A stretch of 64,000 nt of DNA from Adiantum capillus-veneris (taxonomy: Eukaryota; Streptophyta; Polypodiopsida; Polypodiales; Pteridaceae). Made by a program: the position numbers and the translations under genes. This document shows, piece by piece, positions 12,262-23,518 of the stretch. Positions within the stretch are counted from its first letter, which is position 1; every line of letters starts with the position of its first letter. The notes under the pieces were generated by a model that saw only the letters and a list, made by a program, of their open reading frames with translations, did no database searches and was not told the origin of the DNA. Where the stretch lies: the NCBI GenBank assembly GCA_014529385.2, contig CM043958.1, positions 74,457,169 through 74,521,168 of the forward strand. Direction: 5' to 3'.

Positions 12262-12264
<3 letters not shown>
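11974..12264. repeat. Nested foldback (palindrome within palindrome)
   Basis: The outer ends are GCTTACCTG (11974) and its reverse complement CAGGTAAGC (ending 12264). Each ~145-bp arm is itself a near-perfect hairpin containing CCATGCCTTGAAAGGCATGG, with sub-centres near 12060 (GC-alternating) and 12170. The overall centre is near 12118. The foldback is flanked by (TG)n on the left and (CA)n on the right, which extends the potential stem. It is G+C-rich compared with its surroundings. ORFs open on both strands across it follow from the symmetry. Confidence 0.9.
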
Positions 12265-12305
<41 letters not shown>

Positions 12306-12311
12306 AGTAGA

Positions 12312-12346
<35 letters not shown>

Positions 12347-12599
12347 CCTTGTCTTCTCTTACTCCTTCTTCTTCACAGCAAAACTCCACTTTCTCTTCAC
12401 TCCACTTTCATCTCCTTCTTCACAGAAAAAATTCACTTTCACTTTACTCCACTTCAATCTCAATTAAAACTCCATTTAAACTTCACTCCACTTTCATCTC
12501 AACTACTACTTTTTTCACACACACTATATATTACAAAAATGATATTGTGGTATAAACACTCACACACACACATTCATTTATATATATATATATATATAT

Positions 12600-12600
<1 letters not shown>
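12264..12600. repeat. CA microsatellites plus inverted copy of the 3.7-4.3 kb repeat
   Basis: (CA)n runs at 12264-12302 and 12316-12342 flank CGTGAGTAGAAATTTACAC. The following sequence, with CTTCTTCACAGCAAAACTCC, CCACTTTCATCTC and CAATTAAAACTCC, matches the reverse complement of the unit at 3.86-4.24 kb. A (TA)n tract begins at about 12579. Confidence 0.65.
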
Positions 12601-13330
<730 letters not shown>

Positions 13331-13642
13331 ACTATTAAACTGCATTAAATGTAGTCCTTGAACCACCATTTAGAAATTAAATGGCCCCTCAAATTTGATG
13401 ACATATTCCACTGCACATACATTCAGAACCGTCATATATTAAATGCACTTCTTCAATTATGATTTTCATTATTCTTTGAGCCGTCACAAGATCTTATGCA
13501 ACTGTCTTTTTGTCTACCTACCAATCTTTCACTTTCATTAACCTTCACATCTTTCATTAACTTTCACCAGTTTCATTAACCTTCACTTAATCCACCACAG
13601 TTTTCTCGCATCTCCACCCTGTAATCTGTTGCTTGAGAGAAT

Positions 13643-16600
13643 ATGTCCAACATGAAAGTAACAATAACTTGGAAGGTTGGTGGTCAGATAGTCAACCATG
13701 ACATTCAGTTGAAGGGAAACTCGTTGTTGCTTAGTGCTTACTATTTGCAGAGTTTGCTGCCTCCATCTTGCCATTTTCAGTCACTATCTGCTCTTATTGA
13801 AAGTGATTGTGGCCTAACAAAAGTCTTGCTGCAACCACAGTGGGATATAGAAGGTCATCAGCATTTCTTAATAGATGGTTCTTTTTCGAGCTTGTTTGAG
13901 ATGCTTCATTCACACACATTTATACAGGTATCTGACAATGAGAAAGGAAATGACAAAGAGATATCTGAAGATGTTTTAAGCATTGTGCATCTTGAAAGTA
14001 GTGGTGACGATATAGGACATCTCAAAACTCAGTCAATCGTCATTTGGATTCAACAAAATCCAGGGGCAAAAAAGTTAAATGATCTGTTAACATTATGTGG
14101 AGCTCCTTTGCAAGTTGCTGAACTTCCACAACATTATGATGGAAATTTGTGTTTTGAGTTACCTGCGACTCAGGATAAAACAAAACGAATGACAGGGATG
14201 GAACAACGCTTTGATGGTCACTTGTGGACTCGCCCATCTGTGACAACCATGGCAATAGCATGCACAATTCGTCTAAGCCACTGTTTGGGATTCATGCAGT
14301 GTAATTATTCGACGTGTCCTCATTATATTAAGGAACAAGAATTCAATAGTAGAGATTTTCATGGATATTTGGACTGACGGGTGAAAAAGGACTACCTTGC
14401 AATGGAAGAGAATACAACAATAACTTGTCATTATTGTTAGAAGGTTGTTACTTGTGTTGCTGCTTGTCCCTGCAAAATCTATTATGTTTTGCCTAGAGAT
14501 GGTACAATGTCGCGACTGGAAATACATGTTGGTAAACATTGTCATTATGTTAAGGCAGGAACCTCTAGGGCTGCTATTTCAAGAGTGCGGAAACTGGTAG
14601 GTGCAGTACTAAAAATAGAAAAGGGTGGCCCAAGAAAAATTCAAATGTTGGTGGCTCAACAACTTGTTCTTCACTCCTTGATTGGTGAGGAAGCTGAAGC
14701 TACATCCAATGTACAATTCAATGATTTTTTGGAAGAAATGATGCCACTAGCTCAAACCAAAGGGTAAGAAAACTCAATTTGGTTCCTTGAATTTGTTAAT
14801 TTTTTAACTATTATAAATTTAGCCTTCTTGTGATGCATCGTGTAGGTTTTCTTCAATTGTTTCAAAGGAGAGAAAGAGTCAAGGTGCTGTTATTGGGGAT
14901 GGATATGATAATATTTTATTGCTTCAAAAAAAGTGCATGTTTCCTTTTTTTCATGGGAGTAGATTTCCTGGACAGGGTGAAGAGGATGACAAGTGCTTCC
15001 TATTTAAAATTTCCACTAAAGGACCAGGTTTTGGGATTGATCTAGTAAATCGGATGAAAAGAATTGAAACTGGTGACTTGAGAAATGCGTGGGTACATTT
15101 TGATTTTACCCATAGAATAGATGGATGGGCAACAATGTCATGCTCAGTTTATGATCCAAGGTAATCTTTAAGTATTTAAATATCTCGTATTTTTTTATCA
15201 TTCAATAAAAGAAGATGTGTGAAAATGTTTATGTTGAATATCTTGCAGCATACGATCACTACAAATAATTGCTATATGTGAAACTAAAGAGGAGGATGCA
15301 AAGACTCAAGTTATTTTTTGGGAGAGCCTTAATTCAACAATGGAAAAGTACGGACATGGTGCAACTGACTTTGCAGGTTTTATGTCTGATGAAGCTGGTG
15401 CAAATTGGAATGCTATTCGAACAGTCTTCAATGGCGGGCCAGATAATATCATGGAGGGACGTGAACGATCATGCCTATTTTATTGGGAGCAGAGTCTCCA
15501 CAAATATGCTAAAAAGTGGATACCTCAACATCTAACAAATCAACACATTGATATGTGTGAGGACTGGAGAGCTTGTAAGACCATTGTGCTTGCATCTCAA
15601 AAGGCACTTTCAATTCAAAAGTGGTGGAGACAACATCTATCTACAGAGAGCATCACAAGAGTGAGCAGATGGTTTAAATGGTGGGAGCAACGAATTTCAC
15701 ACTGGGGAGGAATTCGAACAGATGTAAGTACCTTTATGACAATCTATATTTTTAGAAAAAATTCTTTTCATACATGAAATTTTTAAATTTTAATTCATGT
15801 TTTTTTGCATTTCATAGGGTGGTCTAAGTCCGTGGGAGCGGGCACAAATTCCCAATGTTAATTTATCAGAAAGTGTACATGTTGGTTAGCAGGTGAAGGT
15901 GGAAAGGGAAAAATATCCTTGTATGATGCATGTGTAACAGATGTTATAAACTCATATATTCAATGTGCAAAGCGTTTGGGATATACTACTGGGCGTTATA
16001 TAGGAACGGGTCCCACAATGGAGACCTTGCTTTCTCGAGTTGAATCTCAGCAAACTCCAACTCCAACCAACGTGGCCCATCTATTACACGAGGCTGTTGC
16101 AGGGACTCCCATGTATGCGCAACCAATTTTGCATGGAGACAAAGAAACAGTACAACGCAAAAAGAGGGGTAGAGCAGGAACAAGTAGCTCCCATCGCCCG
16201 GAATATGTCATGGAATCTAAGAAACAAAACCATCGCGGTCGACCAAAAAAAAATCAAGTTTGATACCCAAGGACAGGTATTTCTAACATTCCACTGCAAA
16301 TTAGTGACAGTGATGATGATATTGGATCTCAAAAAGAAACAACCACACCTTTGTCATCTAAACAAACAATGTGTTTCAGAGTGATGTGCCACGCACTCAG
16401 TGGGCCCTCAGGAGAACGCCCATTCAAAGTCAAAGAAAATGTTTTGGAACAGTAGGGAGAAAAAATTGTGACAATATCGTGCATAGTCGCTCAATTGGTC
16501 TTGTTGCTCCATGTATATGGTCCGAAAGAATGTTCAAGGGTAAAACAATCAAGCAATGGTTATGGTTTTGTAATCATGATATTTTGCATACCCAATCAAT

Positions 16601-17111
16601 CAAAAGACAAGTCAAAGATTTACCTCCTGCTCCAAATGTTTGGCCAGTAGCAAGAGGGACAGATATCTCCACACAGGAACTTGTCGCGCTGCATCAGAGT
16701 GGATTTCGGACAGAGAATTCAATGGTAAATCCACAACCTCTTGCTGGCGACTGCAAAGAAGGTGGTGGCAGCTCGAGGAAGAAAAAGTGGAGGCATGGAA
16801 TCTCTAAAGAGGCCATGAAGAAATTGGAAGCATGTAATAGTATGACAATTATATTTTTGGATGAAGTGAAAAGGTCTCAAGAGCATGTAATTTTCCGAGT
16901 TCTCACTGAAAATAGTTATGAGATTCATATAAAACAGAGTCCAGCATGCACGTGTCCAGATTTTCAGAAGCGAGAGAATACCAAGAAATCCTTTTTGGCA
17001 TGCAAACATATGTACTATGTGTACACAAAAGTGATCGGACTTGAACCTAAGGAGCACATGATTATTCATCAGCCAACCCTCTCACCAATGGACATCTTTT
17101 TTATTCTTTGA
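13643..17111 (+). pseudogene. MULE-like transposase with SWIM zinc finger, copy 1 (decayed)
   Basis: Exons and breaks read along the strand: 13643-14763, intron 14764-14845, exon to 15160, intron 15161-15248, exon to 15723, intron 15724-15817, then coding to 17111 with frame changes. Two in-frame stops lie at 14375-14377 and 14438-14440; a stop and frame change near 15885-15920 and another break near 16260-16385 add to the damage. Recognisable parts: Cys/His-rich segments in the first exon (LPRDGT and HVGKHCHY near 14.5 kb); an RNase H-like catalytic region with HFDFTHR (first Asp), GFMSDEAGANW (second Asp) and CLFYWEQS; and a C-terminal SWIM finger C-x-C...C-K-H (about 16948-17025). These match MULE-type transposases and align along their length with the gene at 23519-26720. 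It starts 2.85 kb from the ParB-methyltransferase start codon, divergently. Confidence 0.75.
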
Positions 17112-17689
17112 CAACCAAGGATGATTTCTCCCTCCATTTAATTACAACTGGTTTGGTATGCTTCTTTCACTCAACTAGAATATTGATCTATGGTATGAAA
17201 GTGTTTTTCTATATTTATTTTGGTTTATTATACTTGTGATTATTTATCTTGAAAAAACATTGTTTATGCAGCAAAGGATTTCAAATTTCAAGCAAAAGAT
17301 ATGAAGCATCTTGCAAGCTATTTAGGAGCAAATTACTTGCCTTTTAGAGTGACCATTACATTTATGGCGACTATCCTTTTTTGTACTCTAATTTTGATCT
17401 TATCCTGTGGTAGTTTTGCGAATGTACTTACACCCTCAAACTTGGGGAAACCCAATCTCCGAGCAAGCAAATCCGAGCGATCTCACCACACCGAGCAAAG
17501 AGTTACAAAGAAAGTGAAAAGATTTAATCAAATATGGACAACCAACAGTTTTTTAGATCATATAGTAACTTGGTAAGTCACAATATGTTTTACAAGAAAC
17601 ACCCAATGGATTCAAAACTCTAAGCTTCTAGCAAAATTGTGTAGCATAGTTGTGTGTATTTTTACGATTGTGTCTCATACAAGGCACAA
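17112..17689 (+). other. 3' flank of transposase copy 1
   Basis: No clear gene. An open stretch at 17301-17576 preceded by a TATGCAG-type acceptor encodes a hydrophobic segment followed by a basic tail. It might be a terminal exon or chance. No terminal inverted repeat was identified before the Copia insertion. Confidence 0.3.
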
Positions 17690-17694
17690 GGAAA
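17690..17694. repeat. Target-site duplication GGAAA (left)
   Basis: GGAAA directly abuts the left LTR and is repeated at 23254-23258 beyond the right LTR, as expected for a 5-bp Copia target duplication. Confidence 0.93.
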
Positions 17695-17915
17695 TGAAGT
17701 CACGGAGCGGAGCGTGGGTCGACTCTCTCTCTCACACACACACACAGTGAGCTTACACAGTACACAGTACGCAGAGATCTGTTAGAAGGGTTATCTCCCA
17801 AATCCTTAGTATTCACAAAGAATATGTTAGTATATACAAAGAGTTAGAGGTAAGTGAGTTAGGCGGGCGGGCGGCCATATCCGCATAAGAGGCCACTTGG
17901 GCTTTAATCCCAACA
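17695..17915 (-). repeat. Copia 3' LTR (left on plus strand)
   Basis: 221 bp bounded by TG...CA, with a TCTCTCTC/ACACAC tract and the GAGGCCACTTGGGC segment. It differs from the right LTR at four positions, including two in the GC-rich GGGCGG stretch. Confidence 0.93.
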
Positions 17916-17926
17916 ACCTCCCACTT
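17916..17926 (-). other. Copia polypurine tract
   Basis: On the element strand the sequence AAGTGGGAGGT lies immediately upstream of the 3' LTR, the expected place for plus-strand priming. Confidence 0.75.
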
Positions 17927-17999
17927 AAAGTCCAATGTGGCACTTTAAGTAACTGTAAATCTATGAACATAAATGTACAAAGATTTACATGGCTGCCAT

Positions 18000-20900
18000 C
18001 TATCCAATGCCCAATAACTCACGACAATGCACAAAGCCCTCTCGTGGAAGTCCCTTTGTGAGTAGATCAGCAGGATTGTCCTTGGTGTGGATCTTCAGCA
18101 GTTGTATCTGCTTGTCTTCAAGTACTTCCCTAATGAAGTGATACTTCACATCAATATGCTTAGTCTTCGAATGGAACACTGGATTCTTTGCCAATTGTAT
18201 AGCACTTTGACTATCACAATATAACTCTGGCATATCTGCATTGATTCCCAAGTCTGCAACCAATCTACCAAGCCAAATAGCTTCTTTGCATGCCTCATTT
18301 GCTGCAACATACTCAGCTTCTGTAGTAGACTGCGTAACACAATCTTGTAATCGAGATCGCCATGATATGGCACCTCCAGCCAATGTAAAGACATAGCCTG
18401 ATGTAGATCTCCTCTTATCCAAGTCTCCTGCATAATCTGAGTCAGTGTATCCTCTGACACTCAAATCCTGACTACCATAGCATATGCGCATACTCTTTGT
18501 ATGTTTTAAGTATCTCATGATACCTTTCACTGCCTCCCAATGTTTCTTGCCGGGATTTGACATATATCTGCTAACCACTCCCACTGCAAATGCAATATCC
18601 GGACGTGTAGCAATCATTGCATACATCAAACTACCCACTGCAGACGCATATGGAATCTTATCCATTTCAGCCTTTTCTTCCTCAGACACAGGACAATCTT
18701 GTTTGCTAAGTTTCACATATGGTGGCAATGGAACACTCAATGCCTTTCCCTTCTCCATATTGAAACGTTGCAAAACCTTGTCAATATACTCTGTTTGAGA
18801 TAACCAAATCAACTTCTTTGATCTGTCTCTCTCAATGCGCATACCAAGTATATGACTTGCCTCACCCATGTCTTTCATGTCAAACGATTTTGCCATCTTT
18901 GACTTCAAAGCTGAAATTTCTTCCAAGTGTTTGCCAGCAATCAACATGTCATCCACATACAAAATAAGGATCAGCCAACTGCCATCCTTAGCCTTCTTTG
19001 TATATAGACAGTGATCGAACTCACTACGTTTGTAGCCTTGAGAAAGCATAAACTGGTGGAACTTATGGTACCATGCCCTCGGTGATTGTTTTAAGCCATA
19101 AAGACTTTTTAACAACTGGCATACCAAATGTTCCATGCCTTCCTCAACAAACCCTTCTGGCTGCTGCATGTAAATTTCCACATCTAAATCACCATGCAAG
19201 AACGCTGTCTTGACATCCATTTGGTGCAACACCAAATCCAATATAGCAACCAATGCAAGAAAGCATCTCAATGTAGTCATCTTGACCACTGGAGAGAAGA
19301 CTTCATCAAAGTCAATGCCTTGTTCTTGCTTAAAGCCCTTGGCAACAAGCCTTGCTTTGTACTTTGGCTGACTATCATGAGCGGTGATCTTATACCTGTA
19401 AACCCATTTACAAGGTAGAGCCTTTTTGCCCTGTGGTAATTTAACCAACTTCCATGTCTGGTTTTTATGCAGAGCTGTCATCTCTGACTGCATGGCCAAC
19501 TGCCATTTTTTCGAGTCAACCACTTGTAATGCTTCCTTGTAACAAGATGGTTCTCCGCAATCTGTGAGCATGACATAATTTAGAGATGGCACATAACGAT
19601 CAGGTGGTTTGGAGACACGCTCAGAACGTCTCACCACAACTGATTCTGCCTCTCTAGCCACTATAGGCTGTTCCTGAGCCTGACCATGCTGTCTTGATGT
19701 GCTAGCACTAGGTCCATCTTCCCTGAAGACAACTCTTCTGATCTCCTCTGTCTTCTCTGGCTTAGCGTGAAACTTGGATTCATTGAAATGCACATCATTG
19801 CTACGAATAAGCTTTCTGGACTCAGGATCCCAAAGCCGGTAACCCATCTCGCCCGATTCTCCGTAGCCAAGAAATATACACTTCTTGCTCTTTGGTTCTA
19901 ACTTATTTCTGAACTCCTTAGGAATATGGCTATAAGCTTCACAACCAAAGACTCTGAGATGCTTATACGAAGGTGCCTTGCCTGTCCATAGCATCTCGGC
20001 CACTGCACTCTTATCCAGAACCCTACTAGGAGACCTGTTGATCAAATGGACTGCTGTAGCCACTGCTTCCGCCCAAAATCCTTCAGGCAACTCAGCATTT
20101 GACAACATGCTTTTGACCTTCTCTTGTATGGTCCTATTCATACGTTCTGCAACCCCATTCTGTGAAGGATTATATGGTGCAGTAAGTTCCCGCTTAATCC
20201 CTTTTTCTTGACAAAAGTCTTGAAAAGCTTTGGAAACGTACTCTTCACCATTGTCAGTTCTCAAGCACTTCAGCTTCTGACCACTCTGATTCTCCACCAG
20301 CTGCAAGAATGTCTTAAAGACCTTGAGCATCTCATCCTTGTGCTTCAAGAAGTAAACCCATACTTTGCGAGAATAGTCATCTATGAATGTACAAAAGTAC
20401 GCTGCTCCCCCTAGTGACAAACTAGGCATTGGTCCGCATAGGTCACTGTGTACAAGAGCTAACCGTTCGTCCCTACGATTCCTCTTTGATCTGTGCGGTT
20501 CCTGTGTTTGCTTACCATAAACACAATGCTCACAAAACTCGAAATCTTGAAATGAAAAGCCAGGCAAATAACCATAATGAGAAAGTATTTCCATTCCTCT
20601 TTTTGACATATGTCCCAACCTACGATGCCACAGTGACACACTTGGCTGCTCAATCACATTAATTACATGGTTTTTAACCTCTGAAACATGTAAAGTGTAC
20701 AGAGTTCCTGACTTGCTGCCATGTGCTACAGTCATCGAACCTTTGGAGATCTTCCAAGCGCTGTTCCCAAAAACTGTCACATAACCCGCATCATCCAACT
20801 TCCCTGTACTAATCAAGCTCTTTCGGATTGCTGGAACATGTCTGACATTCTTGAGCCATAAAGAAGAGCCATTCTGAAACTTCAACTGCACATCTCCCAC

Positions 20901-21974
20901 TCCAAGTATGTCACAAACCTGCTCATTGCCAAGTCTGACATAGTCTTTAGTAGCCACATATGATGTAAACCACTCTTTGTGCGGAGAAACATGTAAAGAT
21001 GCCCCTGAGTCGATAATCCAATCACTCATAGCATGTCCATCCTCTGCAGTCAAGAAAACAGAATCAAGATTGCTTGTAAGGAAGATGTCACCAGCTGCTA
21101 TACCAGAATCACTGTCTGAACCAGATCCTGTGACATTCACCTCTTCAATCTTCACTGAACTCTTCTTTTCATCTTGCTCAAAACTCTTTGTTTTGCCTTT
21201 TTCTTGTTTCCACTTCGTACAATCTCGCTTCATGTGACCCTTCTTGCCACAATGGTAGCATTCTATGTCATCCTTTGACTTCGAACCACGAGACTTACTT
21301 CGGTTTTGTGCCTTGTTACCCTTCTTCTCTTTAAACTGTTGTCTCCCTCGAACGACCAAAGCACTATTGCCTTTGCCTTTGTCAATGTTCTTCCTGTTCA
21401 CTTCCTCTGTGAGCAAGCTGCCTTCTACATTGGCACTTGTAAGACCTTCTGGCGCGACATAATTACTTAACGTTGTACGAAAAGTATCCCAACTGTCTGG
21501 CAAAGTGATTAAGAGAAACATAGCCTTCACTGAATCTGGAAAGACTATCTCTTGTGCTGTTAACTGGCTGAAAATTGAGTGAAATTCATTCAGATGATTT
21601 GACATGGCTGTCCCTTCCTTCATCTTCAAATCCACCAATTTCTTGAGTGAGTAAATCTGAGAAGCAGCACTTTGTTTCTCGTACATATCACATAGCTTTT
21701 GCCATACGCCATACGCTGTAGTCTCTTCTGCTACGTTGAAGTAAACATTTTCTGCCAGTGTCAGCATGATTGTGGAACAAGCTAACTCGTCAAGCTCTTC
21801 CCACTCATCTTCAGCCATACCTTCTGGTCTCTCCCCTTTGAGCTTCAGTGGCTTCACTTGTTTTTTCTGCACCAAAACCTGCCAAATCTGCTTCTTCCAG
21901 AATGGAAAGTTTGTGCCATCCAGCTTCTTTATGTTGTAAAGAGTCTCACTGTGAGAAGATGCCATATCTGCCAA
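18000..21974 (-). CDS. Copia gag-pol polyprotein, 1324 residues
   Basis: A single uninterrupted ORF. Domains in order with approximate residues: gag with a UBN2-type capsid region (10-200); CCHC zinc knuckle CYHCGKKGHMKRDC (~237-250); aspartic protease with DSGAS (~318-326); integrase with an HHCC zinc finger (~450-490) and catalytic core starting at HSDLCGP (~506) with TFIDDYS and a later TDNGEEY; reverse transcriptase with QMDVKTAFLHGDL (~918) and the LYVDDM catalytic box (~1005); RNase H with YTDSDYAGD (~1176), STTEAEY and a KHIDVKYH tail. The order integrase before RT defines Ty1/Copia. All catalytic motifs looked for are present, so the element may be autonomous. The chosen ATG gives MADMASSHSE and lies about 1 kb downstream of the PBS, leaving a long leader. 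Confidence 0.96.
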   Translation of the reverse strand: MADMASSHSETLYNIKKLDGTNFPFWKKQIWQVLVQKKQVKPLKLKGERPEGMAEDEWEELDELACSTIMLTLAENVYFNVAEETTAYGVWQKLCDMYEKQSAASQIYSLKKLVDLKMKEGTAMSNHLNEFHSIFSQLTAQEIVFPDSVKAMFLLITLPDSWDTFRTTLSNYVAPEGLTSANVEGSLLTEEVNRKNIDKGKGNSALVVRGRQQFKEKKGNKAQNRSKSRGSKSKDDIECYHCGKKGHMKRDCTKWKQEKGKTKSFEQDEKKSSVKIEEVNVTGSGSDSDSGIAAGDIFLTSNLDSVFLTAEDGHAMSDWIIDSGASLHVSPHKEWFTSYVATKDYVRLGNEQVCDILGVGDVQLKFQNGSSLWLKNVRHVPAIRKSLISTGKLDDAGYVTVFGNSAWKISKGSMTVAHGSKSGTLYTLHVSEVKNHVINVIEQPSVSLWHRRLGHMSKRGMEILSHYGYLPGFSFQDFEFCEHCVYGKQTQEPHRSKRNRRDERLALVHSDLCGPMPSLSLGGAAYFCTFIDDYSRKVWVYFLKHKDEMLKVFKTFLQLVENQSGQKLKCLRTDNGEEYVSKAFQDFCQEKGIKRELTAPYNPSQNGVAERMNRTIQEKVKSMLSNAELPEGFWAEAVATAVHLINRSPSRVLDKSAVAEMLWTGKAPSYKHLRVFGCEAYSHIPKEFRNKLEPKSKKCIFLGYGESGEMGYRLWDPESRKLIRSNDVHFNESKFHAKPEKTEEIRRVVFREDGPSASTSRQHGQAQEQPIVAREAESVVVRRSERVSKPPDRYVPSLNYVMLTDCGEPSCYKEALQVVDSKKWQLAMQSEMTALHKNQTWKLVKLPQGKKALPCKWVYRYKITAHDSQPKYKARLVAKGFKQEQGIDFDEVFSPVVKMTTLRCFLALVAILDLVLHQMDVKTAFLHGDLDVEIYMQQPEGFVEEGMEHLVCQLLKSLYGLKQSPRAWYHKFHQFMLSQGYKRSEFDHCLYTKKAKDGSWLILILYVDDMLIAGKHLEEISALKSKMAKSFDMKDMGEASHILGMRIERDRSKKLIWLSQTEYIDKVLQRFNMEKGKALSVPLPPYVKLSKQDCPVSEEEKAEMDKIPYASAVGSLMYAMIATRPDIAFAVGVVSRYMSNPGKKHWEAVKGIMRYLKHTKSMRICYGSQDLSVRGYTDSDYAGDLDKRRSTSGYVFTLAGGAISWRSRLQDCVTQSTTEAEYVAANEACKEAIWLGRLVADLGINADMPELYCDSQSAIQLAKNPVFHSKTKHIDVKYHFIREVLEDKQIQLLKIHTKDNPADLLTKGLPREGFVHCRELLGIG

Positions 21975-23017
21975 ACTGTTTACTCCTGAGAAAAATCCGG
22001 CAGAGTTTCCCCTGTAAACTGGCCTCTGTACACAGTAAACAAGCTATAATCAACAAGCTGAACACCTCTCCTCAGGAACTGTCAGTATTTTTGAAAATTT
22101 TTGACAGAGTCTCCCCTGTAAACTGAGCTCTGGGAACCAAAAGATAGCTCAAGAAACAATCATAAATAGCTGACCAATGACAAATCTAAAAAATCCCTGT
22201 AATATGCTGTCCTGTAAGCATACACTGTCTCCTCTCTGGGCGATGACAGAACCTGTATCTGTCTCAAGACTGAACCCTGAACAATGCCTCAACGGCCTGA
22301 CGCATAAGATGCAATCCAGTGTCTACACAAAGTCATACATCCTAAGGGATAAAAGTCGCCGAAGAGGATGCGTGTAGAGGGGAACTCCAGCAACCTAATC
22401 CACCTCACACTGGGTAACCCAGCCCCCAGTGCTTGGCTTCAAAAAACCTCACACACGACCCTCTCAGATGGCTCAGCAAACTGCCCAGAACTAGCATACA
22501 TCCTATAATAGACCAATCACTGTCCTATGACCGCTGCCGCGGTCTGTCTGCTAGCGTGACTCACAACTAGCAGACCCACAATCACAGTACATCAATCTGC
22601 AATACATGCCAGTGGTGTCAAGCCGTCGTATGGCCACACCTCCCCTGGAACCTGGCAAGCACAAGAAGTAGCAATGCAGACTGCAATATATATATCTGAT
22701 GATATATATGTGTACCTGGTCTATAGATGATGCTCTGAAGACGAATAAGTGATGTATGTCGATGTCGATATTGATGTCGACCACCTCCTGCTTGCCAATC
22801 TACACAAGACGGATTTCTTTGCGGCTGAAATCTATCTTCTGCTGTAGTGCTCAGAACGAAATTCTGAGGGCATAAACGGCTTCGAAAGGGGGGTAAAACT
22901 CCAGGTCGCCTGCTAGAAACGCTCCCGGAACGCCGAGTGTGAATCTTCGAACTCCGGATCCAGAATCTGCCGGAAAAGTGCGCGCGCGCGCGATTGCGCA
23001 AATCCGCACTGAACCAA
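21975..23017 (-). other. Copia untranslated leader
   Basis: About 1.04 kb between PBS and the gag start. It holds several short upstream ORFs, the longest at 22618-23154 running into the LTR, and a CGCGCG-rich patch at about 22980-22992. None of these ORFs has recognisable domains. Confidence 0.6.
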
Positions 23018-23030
23018 GGCTCTGATACCA
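23018..23030 (-). other. Primer-binding site for initiator Met-tRNA
   Basis: On the element strand the sequence TGGTATCAGAGCC lies two bases inside the 5' LTR. It is the standard plant retrotransposon PBS complementary to initiator methionine tRNA. Confidence 0.95.
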
Positions 23031-23032
23031 AT

Positions 23033-23253
23033 TGAAGTCGCGGAGCGGAGCGTGGGTCGACTCTCTCTCTCACACACACACACAGTGAGCTTACACAGTA
23101 CACAGTACGCAGAGATCTGTTAGAAGGGTTATCTCCCAAATCCTTAGTATTCACAAAGAATATGTTAGTATATACAAAGAGTTAGAGGTAAGTGAGTTAC
23201 GCGGGCGGCCGGCCATATCCGCATAAGAGGCCACTTGGGCTTTAATCCCAGCA
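23033..23253 (-). repeat. Copia 5' LTR (right on plus strand)
   Basis: 221 bp, four differences from the left LTR, followed by GGAAA at 23254-23258 matching the left target-site copy. Confidence 0.93.
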
Positions 23254-23258
23254 GGAAA

Positions 23259-23518
23259 TATACTTAAAACAATGAACTTACAAGGCACCGCCAAAAGATG
23301 CGAATCTGTCGATTACTACTAAAATGAAAGTTAGCAGTAACTCTAAACTCAAACAAAATATTAGTACTGTCGTTTTCTAAATACATGGTAAGTAAGTGTG
23401 TTCCTTGCACTTGGAATATCCCAAAAATTCAAAATTGCAACCTGAAAACTCCTAGAATGGTGGTTGATAGTTAAGGTGAATATCGACAAAAGCCTGCAAA
23501 CATCACACGGCAAATACC
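23259..23518. other. 3' flank of transposase copy 2
   Basis: Short AT-rich stretch between the Copia target site and the transposase stop codon. No gene or terminal repeat recognised. Confidence 0.4.

Larger units (their letters stand above)
17695..23253 (-). mobile_element. Complete Ty1/Copia LTR retrotransposon (Tork/TNT-like)
   Basis: A 5.56-kb element on the minus strand with two 221-bp LTRs, GGAAA target duplications, a canonical primer-binding site, a polypurine tract and one uninterrupted polyprotein ORF. I count four differences between the LTRs, so insertion is recent on the scale of the other elements here. It lies between the 3' ends of the two MULE-like transposases. The gag start and overall layout resemble the Tnt1/Tork lineage, which is a judgement from motif pattern. 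Confidence 0.95.

Noticed and set aside
18146-21462. ORFs antisense or frame-shifted to the Copia polyprotein
   Set aside because: They have no domains and are shadows of the 1324-codon frame.
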